A stretch of 64,000 nt of DNA from Nemertoderma westbladi (Eukaryota > Xenacoelomorpha > Nemertodermatida > Nemertodermatidae). Position 1 is the stretch's first letter; the number at the start of each line of letters is the position of its first letter. Position numbers and translations under genes: made by a program. Shown here piece after piece: positions 10,850-21,769 of the stretch. The stretch is from the NCBI GenBank assembly GCA_032718475.1, contig JAUCBJ010008427.1, positions 93,275 through 157,274 of the forward strand, read 5' to 3'. The notes under the pieces are model-generated. The model made no database searches. It worked only from the letters and a program-made list of their open reading frames with translations, and was not told the origin of the DNA.

Positions 10850-12274
10850 GAAGTGAAGGCTGCTGCAAAGCGCATTAAGACCAATCGTGCCAGTGGAGTA
10901 GATGGTGTTCCCCCTGAGGTAAAATACCTGAGTGTTTAAAGCTCATCTATCCCATCATAGTAGACATGTACCGAACAACAAGAGTCCCACAAGAAATGAA
11001 AACAAATAAGTTGGTGCCAGTTCCCAAGAAAGGCAACCTAGCACACTATGGTTCTTTTCGGGGAATCTCATTGATCTCGATTGCTGCAAAGCTATACAAT
11101 AGAATTCTATTAAATCGCATCAGGGATCCCATTGAGAGACTGCTCCGTGGAAATCAGAAAGGGTTCCGTAAAGGTCGTGGGACCATGGAGCCCATTCTGG
11201 CACTTAGAAGGATAATTGAAGAGTTATCAAAAAAGAAAGATAGGCATCTGGCTGTTATATTTGTTGACTTCTTCAAGGCCTTTGATTCAGTCTCTCGCTC
11301 ACATATGTTCAGCATACTTTCATTATATGGGATTCCTGATGAAATTATTGCAGCAATCAATCAGATCAGTATACGATGGTTCGACAACATTTGTGTCTAC
11401 TGTTGACTGTGACACAGAACCATTTGAAGTGTTATGGGGCGTCCTCCAGGGAGACACACTTGCACCATTCTTGTTCATAATTGTAGTTGACTATGTTCTA
11501 CGCATGTCCTTAGATCATCATAATGATGATGGGGTGATGATAACTCCACCTACTGGCTCCAGAAGTCGAGGAGATCCTGCCAAGTACCTAACTGATCTAG
11601 ACTTTGCTGATGACTTAGGAGTACTCTCAGAATCACTAGAGGGAGCCCAACGGCTCCTCAGCTCATTAGAACATGCTGCTTCTAGTGTTGGTCTTTTTAT
11701 TAACTCCAGAAAGACCAAAATGTTGACAGTTAACTTTGAAAGTCCTCAGCAAGTCTCTGATCGGATGAGCATAAGCTCAAAAGATGGTATGCTTGAGCAT
11801 GTCGATGACTTCTGTTACCTGGGATCATGAATCCGGAAGTCAGGTGAGGACCTTCGAATATGTAAGGGAAAGGCATGGGCAGCCTTGAATAGGCTTTCCA
11901 GGATTTGGAAGTCAACGAGAATTAATCGGAAACTTAAGGTCCGATTATTTAGAGCAGCAGTAGTTCCAGTACTCCTCTATGGGAGTCCATGCTGGGCTCT
12001 AACTGCTGAGGACACCAAATCTCTGGATGGCACATTCACAAGAATGCTACGCCGGGTTCATTGTGTCAAGTACAATGCACACATCTCCAACCATAGACTA
12101 TATAACATTGGAGGTGTCTCATTGGTTCCCCCAAGCTTGACCAAGCTTGACCAAGCTCGCCTCCGCTTTGCAGGACATTGCTTTCGCCGTGAGGACCAGC
12201 CAGTGCATAATCTTGTACTTTGGCAGCCTCATGGAGTGAATAAGCATGGTGGACAGCCAATGACTTTCTTGTGA
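10850..12274 (+). pseudogene. LINE reverse transcriptase, frameshifted
   Basis: RT blocks in order across frames: TNRASGVDGVPPEV (about 10880), KLVPVPKKGN and FRGISLISIAAKLYNRILLNRI (10966-11150), NQKGFRKGRGT, VIFVDFFKAFDSVSRS (about 11270), LQGDTLAPFLFIIVVDYVL (about 11450), the active-site LDFADDLGVLSES with FADD at 11603-11614, and GLFINSRKTKML (about 11700). The 11885-12274 frame is the C-terminal thumb-like region (LYGSPCWALTAEDTKSLDG). All the catalytic Asp residues are still present, so the defects are frameshifts and stops rather than active-site loss. Confidence 0.85.
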
Positions 12275-12426
12275 CGCATCTTAAAGGACACTGGCCTTGA
12301 AGATGCGGATGATCTAGCAAATATCAGGGGTGATAGGGAGTTCAGTTGTGGCGGTGCAATTTTGTCGATAAGCCGGCACAGCATTCTTAAAAATGCAGCT
12401 GCAATGCAGCATGCCGATCCTAGTAC

Positions 12427-13024
12427 GTGAAATCTAATCAGTGAACAGATTTAGTGGAAAATTTAACTAGATTCATAGGAATATTCATGACTACATTTAT
12501 AGTTTGCAATAATATGCAATAGAGGTAAAACCACGTTTTTTCAGAGCCTCATATTTAAATATTGTGTAAGGAATGGATTAAATGAAAGTTTGATATATAT
12601 TGAACAGCTAGATGGCGTTTCACGTATTTGGGACAACCTTCACCTATCAACATTTTCACCAGAGAGGTACGGACATCTCAGCACACCTCCATCATTAGCC
12701 GATGTCCTCACATTTTCAGGATGTCCAACATTTGTATCAAAACTTTTCTGTGAAAGAAAATCAAACGTAATTTCATAATTTACTAAATGTGTCAACGACC
12801 CCAGTATTTATTTTAATTTAATTTATATTTATTCCATATGACGTTTAGAACTTACATCTGCAGTTCATTTAAATTATGCAAAAAATTATTTTGCCAAACA
12901 AACCCTATGATTTATTTAGTAAAGCTCTTGATTATTTATTGACTTATATATCTATTTATAGATTTAATTATTATTTATGATCATTTAATTTATTAAAGCA
13001 CGTGATTCGTTAATGACTTACATA
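12427..13024. other. AT-rich spacer
   Basis: Between the LINE 3' end and the TA-flanked element. A 62-codon open stretch at 12590-12778 has no recognisable similarity and no sister copy in the window. I do not call it a gene. Confidence 0.4.
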
Positions 13025-13172
13025 TACAGTCCCAATCCAAATAAGCATTAACTTGGTCGTTTTAGAGGCCAAAATGACCAAAATCGCCAAAAAAATGTAG
13101 TGTATTCCTATTGGCTACTTGGCCGTTTTGGCGAAGCGATTTAACTCGACTCAGCTCAATCCAGACAGTCCG

Positions 13173-14367
13173 TGTAAAAGCTTTTGTGGGATAACTGATA
13201 CGTTTGCCTTTGCTGGCCAGTTCCCCCCCGGTCGCTAAAATACTCTCAAAGGGATTTATAACTAAAATAGTGCAAGCTACCAGCTTATTGGCTGATGTGC
13301 TGTACGGAGATATCTGGGCTCAGTTTAATCGGCCAACTAGTTTAGGGAGGTAGCCTATACCCTGCTGTCCGTGTCGGCCAATAGAATTTGCGTAGGCGTT
13401 GATTTCGACCTATCCCAGCGCTACTGAACTGAATTTCCTATCTCACTGCTCATCCTCTGTGTTGAACGGGGCTTCGTGGAATAAGAGTTTTGGTATACTC
13501 GTATAGTAGTAGTAGTCATATGATTTTATATGATTCTGTTGTTGTGTTCCCATTTTCGCCATAACACCGGCTTTTTGGGAAGAACTCTAGTAAAACTGCT
13601 TAAATTATCGAAAGTATAAACTGTTACCTAATCTCACTGATTAACATACTCACTTAATTTAATTGCATTAATCATATTGTTTGTACTGTTATTTTACCGT
13701 CAGTTATTAATTGTACCTATTTGTTGATGGAAATATTGCTCTTTGGATAATACGGATAAATCACCCAAATTCCCAATTTTCTTGATACACTACAGGTTAG
13801 AGAGACCGGCTATACATAACAATTGCGATTTATATTAATGTGGTGTGTATTGAATCCAATGTTATTTAGCAGACCCTACGTGAGTCAATTGCTGCTCTCT
13901 TTATGTGTGATCAAATATACTGACGGTCGGCAGAATAGTGTGTATGATTGTGATTGGTAACAAAGTATTTCCTAAAGAATACGCTTTATACTTCAATCAT
14001 AAGCAGTATCGTTGCGTTTTAGTATAAGTCTTAGTTCTGTTTAAATAGATAAAGCGCCACGTCCTAAAGGAACTGTTAATATTTCCCGAAAGCCAATAAT
14101 ATCTGTCAGAGATTAATTATTAACGATCTATCGAATAATACAGTAGGTATACACTGCAACCTTACACTGCAATAATAAAATTTAAGCATCCGAATTCAGT
14201 CTCCCGGGTGTAGATCCATCGGGTGAATGATCGCGCATGGGCTGACTTCGGCTAGTGTTTTGCGTATTAGCATAAAATATTGTCGTATGCTAAAGTGGTT
14301 TTAATTAACTAAAAGACATATAAATTTTGGCAGGTTAAACTGCTAAAGGTCTTCAAAAGCGCGAACA
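13173..14367 (+). repeat. Left LTR
   Basis: It starts TGTAAAAGCTTTTGTGGG and ends GCGCGAACA. It contains a candidate polyadenylation signal AATAAA at 14174-14179 and a GGTATACTCGTATAGTAG stretch near 13492. It also has a short (TAG)n run. A promoter is expected here but no TATA box can be assigned firmly. Confidence 0.88.
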
Positions 14368-16516
14368 GTAACAGTTTATAATCTTATTGCAGTAGGCAAT
14401 AAGGTTGCAAAATACCGTAGTGACTGGTAAAACTGAACCGGTACTTTGTAGGTCAGTAGGCCTAACTGTCATCACCGGTACCGGTACTGCTGTACAAGTA
14501 CATTTAGTATTATTCGATTTGATTATTGTATACTGGTAGGTCTTAGTACTTAATCAGGGACTGCAGCCCTGAATTTTTATTGAGATTTTACCTATTTCTG
14601 TCGGTTTTATTTCCTAGTAGGCTAATATTGAGCAGAAGGCGTGTGACCCTGCTCAGATTGTTCAGATAATTGTAGGCTGAGCTGCTGTCTGACTGTTGTT
14701 GAGTTTGGAGAGATTACGGCGTGTGTAGAGTTTGTCTGATAAAGTGCCGTTAGTAAGTTGGGGCAGCCATATGCGGTAAGGTCAATCCCCTCTTAAAGAA
14801 TAAGTCGTACTACCGTGTTAGAACGCATACTAACTAACAGTTTCAGAGTCTGCATATACTGTAGTTTATCTAGGCTTGATCGTAGTCTGCCAGTGTTTTA
14901 GCCTGAGTTTGTTTGTGTGGTCTGTTCAGGTACCGTAATAGTTATTACTCAAATATTTGTAGGCTGGATTGTTGTCTAGCTATTTTTGGGTCTGAAGGGA
15001 TTGCTGCGTGTGTAGAGTTGGTCTGATCAAGTGCCATTAGTAAGTTGGGGCAGCCATAAGCGGTAAGGTCAATCCCCTCTTAAAGAGTAAGTCGTACTAC
15101 CGTGTTAGAACGCATACTAACTAACAGTTTCAGAATCTGCACATACTGTAGTTTGTTTAGGCTTAATAGTAGTCTGCCAGCGTTTGGTTTGTATTTGTTT
15201 GAGTATTCTGTACGGGCAGCGTAATATTTATTATTCAGAGTTTATGCGATTATTCGCAACATTCATGTCCCCAAGTTTATTCCTACAGTAATTGTGCTTG
15301 TTATACATACCGTTATAGTTAAACTAACCCCGGTACTACATCAGGGCTGCTTGGCGTAGGTAAAGACTGGAGATTTTGTGCTTCGGTCACTCCAGCAGAT
15401 GCCGTGGTTCTTTTAACTGTTCAAGTATATTTAACTACTGATTATTTGTTATACTGGTACTTGTACCTAATTTAGGGTTTAGTGTACAGTGCTTTCCGAA
15501 GTAATTAGTGTAGGCAGTATATTTGTGTTGTAAAGTGGTTGATAGGCACATTCGTTAGCTCTATTAGCTTCTGGGTAGGAACAATCCGTGATACATAACG
15601 TAGTACCTATAGCGATACGGTTATAGGTCGTCAGGCGGTGGTATTTTCCTATCTGGACAGTACAATATATTTACTACTTATTATTTCAAATACCGTAGTA
15701 CCCTGTCCGTTGTAATAACCAGAAATTCTAACCCTTTGTTAGGCTGGTTTGTAGTTTCCTGTAAAATTACCCTAAAAATTTCGTACGTAATATTTTGTTG
15801 TGTTTAATTAGAGAATTAATCTCACCCGTATCGTAAGTAATTTGTAGTATTAAGTAACTTAGGTAAATTAGAATTATCAGTTTTAGTGTCAAATAAATAG
15901 CACTTCACTGAGAGGCGTTCAGCTTCTGTGTAGTGACTCCCCCAGAAATAATAACATTTATTTCAAATATTGACAAAAACCCATATAAACGGGTATATAA
16001 ATATTATAAATCAAATCAAACGATTTATAAATAGTAGGCCTGCCATACAACAACTAGGTCTCACTATCAGTTGGACTACTGCTTAAATAACGGTAATAAA
16101 GTAAGTTAAAGTAACTAAGTAACCCTAAAATATTCAGGAATTCAATTATTCTAAAAACAATTGACATACCGGTGCTTACTATAGGCTTATTATATTTATT
16201 TCTATAAATTTGAGCTGAAATCATACCGGTACTCTGTAATTAATTCTAGTTCATAATTATACTTATATACTATAAGTGTAAGCTGTATACCGGTATTCAC
16301 TATAGGCCTATTATATATTTATATATATCTGTGCTAAATTTATATACCGGTACTCTGTGACAAACCTAGTTCACAATACTTATATATATTATAAGTGCAT
16401 ACCGGTATTCTAATATACTGCAATAAATTACCGGTACTAGGCCAGTGGTTATACTGAATTACTAGACTTGCTTTAACTGTAACTATAGCAGTAAGCCTTC
16501 AACTGTATAACTAAAC
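14368..16516 (+). other. Long untranslated leader of the LTR element
   Basis: This 2.1-kb stretch follows the left LTR directly with GTAACAGTTTATAATC, which does not resemble a usual primer-binding site. It contains a 287-bp direct tandem duplication and many ACCGGTA motifs but no long open frame. It may hold packaging or dimerisation signals, as expected in an element leader. That is inference. Confidence 0.5.
14664..15237 (+). repeat. 287-bp tandem duplication in the leader
   Basis: Two diverged copies in direct orientation are marked by AGGCTG at 14674 and 14961. Both contain the nearly identical core AGTAAGTTGGGGCAGCCATA and the following AATCCCCTCTTAAAGA block. The core is better conserved than the flanks, which suggests either recent origin or constraint on the core. 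Confidence 0.8.
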
Positions 16517-16822
16517 ATGTCTGACACTCAGCAAAACCTGTCAGACAGTCTGATCGATACAACTATTTGTGATTCAGATAGGAGTGTGGAGCGAATAAGA
16601 AAGGAGTTCGGCTCACCTCCTACTGTAAAAAAGGTCATCCCTCCAGTAGTATCAGACCCTAGGCTAGTCCACCATAGGTCCATCATAGGCACTCGGGCAC
16701 AGGTAAAACGGGACCAAGAGGCAGTTGTCCTATCGCAGCAACATCTTGGTCAAGAACCTACTTCCCAGCGACCCGATAGCTCCAGCAGTTCGGATATCCA
16801 ACATATAGTCAATAGCCGATAA
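16517..16822 (+). CDS. Small open frame (101 codons) in the LTR element, unknown
   Basis: Starts at an ATG after the leader and encodes a hydrophilic Ser/Gln/Asp-rich protein with no membrane segment, cysteine cluster or recognised motif. It lies 615 bp upstream of the large frame and in a different context: the gap between them has stops in all frames and contains a good splice-donor-like GTAAGT at about 17113. It could be a separate small protein, an exon spliced to the large frame, or chance. I favour a real but unidentified product only weakly. Confidence 0.35.
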   Translation: MSDTQQNLSDSLIDTTICDSDRSVERIRKEFGSPPTVKKVIPPVVSDPRLVHHRSIIGTRAQVKRDQEAVVLSQQHLGQEPTSQRPDSSSSSDIQHIVNSR

Positions 16823-17437
16823 AATTTATAAAATCATGCATAAAGAGGATATTGACCATTAAAGAATTACTATTAAATAACATCCCAGATCTGTATGCAT
16901 GAGGATTGCCCTAATTCTACCGCTAGTTTTCCATAATGTCACCATGGCAACACCCACGCTAGAATTAGAAACAAGTTAAAGGAGCAATAAAAGCTTGCCC
17001 CATTGCGTAGCATAAGAGTATACATAGCGCGCTATTAGTATCCAAGGATACATAGTAATAACGTGACATTCTGGAAGACACTGACTAACGGACAAATGGC
17101 ATGCATGTGTACAGTAAGTAATGATTGTATGGAATTTGTGCGTTTATAGGTGAATGTTACTACTAAAGTGTGTTTACAGTAGCTAATCGCAATTGTAAAA
17201 TAGCCCTAACTCTACCGAGATAACCTCAAGTGGATTCAAGCCTTTGGGACGGACAGTGGTGGGACTTGTGCCGGTTATCGTTGTCGTGCTGTTGCTACAT
17301 GTTGGCGTAAACACTGCGACAGCGGTACATCGGCGCTGAGAAACCCACTGTCCGGGGGCAAAAAGCCTAGTAGGCAGCGACGCCCACTTGCCTAAAATAT
17401 TAGCTTATATTGATATTAACAAACTCAGATAGCAGAT

Positions 17438-20400
17438 ATGACGGAATTGATAGAAGATGACCTTGGTATTAGAGAGCGATATACTCTACCTTTACAAGCG
17501 TTTGTGGATAGCTTGATACGCGGTGAAGCCGATCCGACTATTACGGAGGACGATGGTCGTTATATCGAACCGCCGATGTCCCAGGAACAACTTACGCGTG
17601 AAGCGGACTATAGAAAATTCACCACTCGCTATACGAATCGCAATGGTACGTATATGGACTTCTTAACTACCGGCCATCCCACCGATTTACATGATACCGA
17701 TGATGTAGACACCGAAAGGGAAATGGTTTTATTTAAATATCATTCTCAGCGGAATCGTAATGATAAACCGAGAATAGAACACGAGAACTCTATTCGCAAC
17801 CTACTCGACAGAGAAAACGTTGAAGAACCCGATAAGCGTATCAACTTCAACGACTACGTGGAATTTTTGCGGGAAACCTATCTCAATATTGCCAGTCAAC
17901 AGAACCTAGAGACTCGATATCCTCAAGGTATACATCACGATCCCATGGTAGAACTCAAACGACTCTATTTCACCATGATGTATCTTACCGCAGATCGTCC
18001 ACTGCCTGTTGTCCCGGACAGTTTTGAACAAATGGAAGAGTATTGCAAAACTGGTGAACGATCACCCGCGTTTCCTCTGCAGGACGTACGTCTTTGGTAT
18101 TATTGTGACTCATGTCCTAGACCTAACCAGCAAACGGAAAGACATAAACATCCGCGGAGACGTTGTGCTAAACACAGTTTTACGCGTTATACTTACGGGA
18201 GTTTCGAGCGAAACCTGTTCGACGTATCACCTACGATCGCCCGTCTAAAACGATCGCTAAATAAACCCATGATCAGAGTTCCGGAATACTCGGTCAGACC
18301 TCCCCATTTTCCCGTGAGACCTCAAACTCTTGATCCTAACAGTATCACTGATCCTCCCGAGTTATACTCACTGTTCAAGGATTTGGTGTTACCCGAGCAG
18401 TTAATCGGTGGTGTTCCTGAGGTAGGTTCGTTGGATATTCGACCATCCTATTTGACCGGATTGGGACGCGGACATCTAACATCGCCATTTAATCCTTACA
18501 ACCGGCCAGGATTAACTCCGATACAGCCTGCTACGGAAGTCGAGGAGAGTGTCATCAGAAACGCTCTAGACGCCATCCGACAGAAAATCGGAAAGGGAAC
18601 CCAGGATTTTCTAGAGAAACGTAAATTACAGCAGCAGGTCCAATCGGTGAAAGAGCTAGCCTTGCCGCAGTTTGATAGAGAAATCCAAAACCTCGAAGAG
18701 GACATCGAGCTTGGACGTACGTATTCTCTACAGGAGTTTCTGGAAGAACGCTTGCAGAAACAGGCGGAAGAGAATCAAATGGAGGAGAGGCATACGGAAA
18801 TGGATGAGAGAGAAGAAGCCGCTTTAGCCCAACCCGAAACTCAGATACTCATAACCGATCTCTACTCTAAAACCGTCCGTCATCCCTCGATGATTCCGCA
18901 TTTCGGAGACAAACTTTTCGCAAAGATACAACCCCAACCGGTTGATATCAGCATAAGATCGCAAAATCTTATCGCTGACGCTCCTATGTTACAGCGTCCG
19001 CCAATCGAGGCCGCTCGAGTTGACGGTATACTCGTTGAACCTCCGGACAATCGAGCGGATCTTGTCCGTCGTATGGTACACGATGTCAACATACGCGCTA
19101 GACCTTTACAGAACTCTTTTTATGGAATTAAAGATCACCCTTATTACGTTAATCTGACTCAATATTATATGGTAAATCCGGAAGATCCGACGCATGATTT
19201 AAAGTTTCTACCACTAATAAATCCTCTGGACATTGTCGAACTCGAACAATTGCAAAAACATCTGGATCAATTAGTAAAGGCAAACTCATTTCGAAAACCA
19301 TATAACGTTTCTCGAATAGAGAAGGATACAGAACCTCCTTATAACCTCGATGGATTTATTAAAACTCGATTAGTCCATTGGAATCTAGACGTATTATTCG
19401 AGGAGGAGAAAATCCAAAGATATGGAAATGTGGAGACGTATACCACTCGATATATGAAGTATAGTGATCTCCCTGACGCTAATCAATGCGCCACCTTGTG
19501 GCATCCGGTAGGGATGACCCTCGAGAACGCCACCAAAGAGTGGAATGAAACTCTTAATATCATTGAGATGTATGGCGTTGTTACTTATGATAACGAAGGT
19601 AGCGTTCCAATCGGAGAATTAGGAACTACGCGCATGATACACATACGCGGATTAGCTGGCTCCACTCACGTGTTTACGCGAGCGTGTTCCGATGTGATCG
19701 ATTATTCCTTCGAAACTCTCACCGAAACGCAAAAGAATCTCCGACATGGACAATTCGAACTCGCGCAGCGTTACGTCATTGACACCGAACGCAAACCGGC
19801 CATGGGTATCGATGGATCGATGTTACCCCAGCCCGTTCTCGAGATGTTATTCAACGAAAGAATCGTTAAAATCGGCTCAGCTGTTTACGGAGATCTCCAA
19901 AACGACTTTCGGAATATGGAGAATATCCCCTATCCTTTCGTGGATACTCAGCTGATAGCTCCTTGGGCCGAAGGCCGAGGTTTCTTTCGCACCATGTATG
20001 CTAATGTGTCTAGCAACATTACAAAGGTGCAACGAACTTCCATCGGACATCTTGCCTTTCAGGAATACGGGTGGAATTTCAAGGTCGGAAATCCCATCAA
20101 CTATCAACAAGTATACGGAGACCATTATTCTCGATTATACTTTGACGGACCGTTGACCGCACCTGGCGCCGTGTATAGCTTCATGAGTGTTCCACTCCGT
20201 CCCTCCTTAGCTATCTACACGATCTTCGAAAACACCGCACTTTCCGGTTGGCTAGCCGATGTGTGCAGTCGTACTATACGCGCCCATCCATTAATCCTTG
20301 GGACCAAACTCGCTAAGCTAGATGAACATAATAAATTCATCCGCTTTGAATGTTTCCGACGGTTTTTAACCCCGTTTCGCAACGTGGATAGCCAATTCAA

Positions 20401-21691
20401 AGACCGCGCTTTGACCAAGCTCAGCTTAAGAGACTCGGCTGCGGAGAAGTTAGATAGCGCTGGATTCGCTATTTTCAGAGACATTTGTGTAATAAACCTG
20501 CACTCCTCGGTTATCCAAAGACCTCGGATCCCCACCGGTTATTCTGTCGTGGAAATTCAGACGGTAGGTCCACTTGAGGAGACAGCCACACCTACCTCAA
20601 CTATACAAGGGGAAGACGAACCCATATGTTTAGAATCCGAAGAGATTCAGCCCCCCACGTCTCGGAGTAGCGATAGCGATTACATATTGGAATGGTATCA
20701 AGGTCCCCAGTGCCTTACTGCGTATGATTATCGCCATGCCAATTATGTTTCTAGACAACATTGTCGGCTGTGCGCATCGAGAGACCATATTACGTCTATG
20801 GACACCAACGATCTCAGTTCCTATTTCCACGAACAACCGTCGATGGAAATCTATTGTGCATATTGTCGGCTTAATAATTTGCACATTTTTGCTGTCTGCC
20901 CCCAATTTATGACTCAATGCCATCATTGTCAATTAAAAGGACACGCCAGCTTTGATTGTCCCTTTAACCATGATTTAGAGAGCGTAGATGAAATGATTGT
21001 ACTACGTTATATCAGAGCTTGGGAAGCGAACGCTGATTTACATTGTGATTCACGCCATCGCTATTATCCTGGACGCGCCTACGAAGGAGTTTATGCATTC
21101 CATCCATATTTGTTTGCCTCCGTCGAGCAGAAATCGCGCCTATCAAGTTATGAACTATTGAAGCGCGTTGGAGAATGTATTTCAACCAAATATGTACGCA
21201 AATTCCTCAGGAGCATTAATCCGAGTGACATCAATTCGTATAACTTAATAAACTTTATCCGTCAAGATCCGGCCTATGGAGACTTATTTGTCAACTCACA
21301 CCCTGAGTTACAGGAAGTATATCGACGGCCTTACGAGTACAGAGCCCGCGAACGCGAGTTGGAAAGAACCATTAAACCAAGGAAGTTTCTAACTGCCTAT
21401 GGTCCACCCACGGCCCTCGTTCAGACCACTCGTAAAGGACCCGTAAGAGCGGCTGTCTTGAAACGAGCTCTCAAAGTCGTTAGACCCCTCTCCCCGGACG
21501 TTGATGTCAATCAACCCGGTACTTCGACCGGCGGATATACCGATCGCAATCCCATACCTTCTGATGCAATCATATTGCACCCTTCACCCAGGAGTTATAG
21601 CCCTCCTCGTAAAGTGGCTCGCCCCAAAGAGAAAAGGACTCTTGCTAGCTTTAAAAAACTGCGTAAACGCCGTCCGCGCAAGAAAGACTAA
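17438..21691 (+). CDS. 1,417-residue Gag-like protein of the LTR element
   Basis: This is the only long frame of the element. It is intact from ATG to stop and ends 78 bp before the right LTR. The N-terminal two thirds is hydrophilic with charged stretches (a coiled-coil-like Glu-rich part around residues 400-460) and matches nothing I recognise. Near the C terminus lie cysteine-histidine clusters: C1109-x2-C-x4-H (incomplete), C1140-x2-C-x5-H-x4-C, and C1161-x2-C-x4-H-x4-C, the last being a standard CCHC zinc knuckle as in Gag nucleocapsids. The final about 60 residues are strongly basic and could bind nucleic acid or serve in nuclear import. Usual LTR-element Gag proteins are about 300-600 residues, so this is very long. 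A structural, RNA-packaging role is inferred from the knuckles and position. No enzyme motif was seen. Confidence 0.8.
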   Translation: MTELIEDDLGIRERYTLPLQAFVDSLIRGEADPTITEDDGRYIEPPMSQEQLTREADYRKFTTRYTNRNGTYMDFLTTGHPTDLHDTDDVDTEREMVLFKYHSQRNRNDKPRIEHENSIRNLLDRENVEEPDKRINFNDYVEFLRETYLNIASQQNLETRYPQGIHHDPMVELKRLYFTMMYLTADRPLPVVPDSFEQMEEYCKTGERSPAFPLQDVRLWYYCDSCPRPNQQTERHKHPRRRCAKHSFTRYTYGSFERNLFDVSPTIARLKRSLNKPMIRVPEYSVRPPHFPVRPQTLDPNSITDPPELYSLFKDLVLPEQLIGGVPEVGSLDIRPSYLTGLGRGHLTSPFNPYNRPGLTPIQPATEVEESVIRNALDAIRQKIGKGTQDFLEKRKLQQQVQSVKELALPQFDREIQNLEEDIELGRTYSLQEFLEERLQKQAEENQMEERHTEMDEREEAALAQPETQILITDLYSKTVRHPSMIPHFGDKLFAKIQPQPVDISIRSQNLIADAPMLQRPPIEAARVDGILVEPPDNRADLVRRMVHDVNIRARPLQNSFYGIKDHPYYVNLTQYYMVNPEDPTHDLKFLPLINPLDIVELEQLQKHLDQLVKANSFRKPYNVSRIEKDTEPPYNLDGFIKTRLVHWNLDVLFEEEKIQRYGNVETYTTRYMKYSDLPDANQCATLWHPVGMTLENATKEWNETLNIIEMYGVVTYDNEGSVPIGELGTTRMIHIRGLAGSTHVFTRACSDVIDYSFETLTETQKNLRHGQFELAQRYVIDTERKPAMGIDGSMLPQPVLEMLFNERIVKIGSAVYGDLQNDFRNMENIPYPFVDTQLIAPWAEGRGFFRTMYANVSSNITKVQRTSIGHLAFQEYGWNFKVGNPINYQQVYGDHYSRLYFDGPLTAPGAVYSFMSVPLRPSLAIYTIFENTALSGWLADVCSRTIRAHPLILGTKLAKLDEHNKFIRFECFRRFLTPFRNVDSQFKDRALTKLSLRDSAAEKLDSAGFAIFRDICVINLHSSVIQRPRIPTGYSVVEIQTVGPLEETATPTSTIQGEDEPICLESEEIQPPTSRSSDSDYILEWYQGPQCLTAYDYRHANYVSRQHCRLCASRDHITSMDTNDLSSYFHEQPSMEIYCAYCRLNNLHIFAVCPQFMTQCHHCQLKGHASFDCPFNHDLESVDEMIVLRYIRAWEANADLHCDSRHRYYPGRAYEGVYAFHPYLFASVEQKSRLSSYELLKRVGECISTKYVRKFLRSINPSDINSYNLINFIRQDPAYGDLFVNSHPELQEVYRRPYEYRARERELERTIKPRKFLTAYGPPTALVQTTRKGPVRAAVLKRALKVVRPLSPDVDVNQPGTSTGGYTDRNPIPSDAIILHPSPRSYSPPRKVARPKEKRTLASFKKLRKRRPRKKD

Positions 21692-21769
21692 CTGTTTAGA
21701 GTATTTTTATATTTTAGAAACTGTGATTTTGTATATTTTATAGACTTAAATCCCATTTTCTGGGAGCGG

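Larger units (their letters stand above)
8770..12426 (+). mobile_element. Non-LTR retrotransposon (LINE), nearly full length, inactivated
   Basis: A GC-richer leader (8770-9118) precedes coding blocks for an apurinic-type endonuclease and then a reverse transcriptase. The 3' end corresponds to that of the deleted copy just upstream and of the minus-strand fragment at 35684-36040. Three copies with one shared 3' end in one window indicate a family that has been active. Stops and frameshifts near 9772, 10569, 10690, 10920, 11360 and 11830 make this copy non-functional. The clade is uncertain: the C-terminal LYGSPCWALT...LDGTFTRMLRRV block is shared by several LINE clades. Confidence 0.85.
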
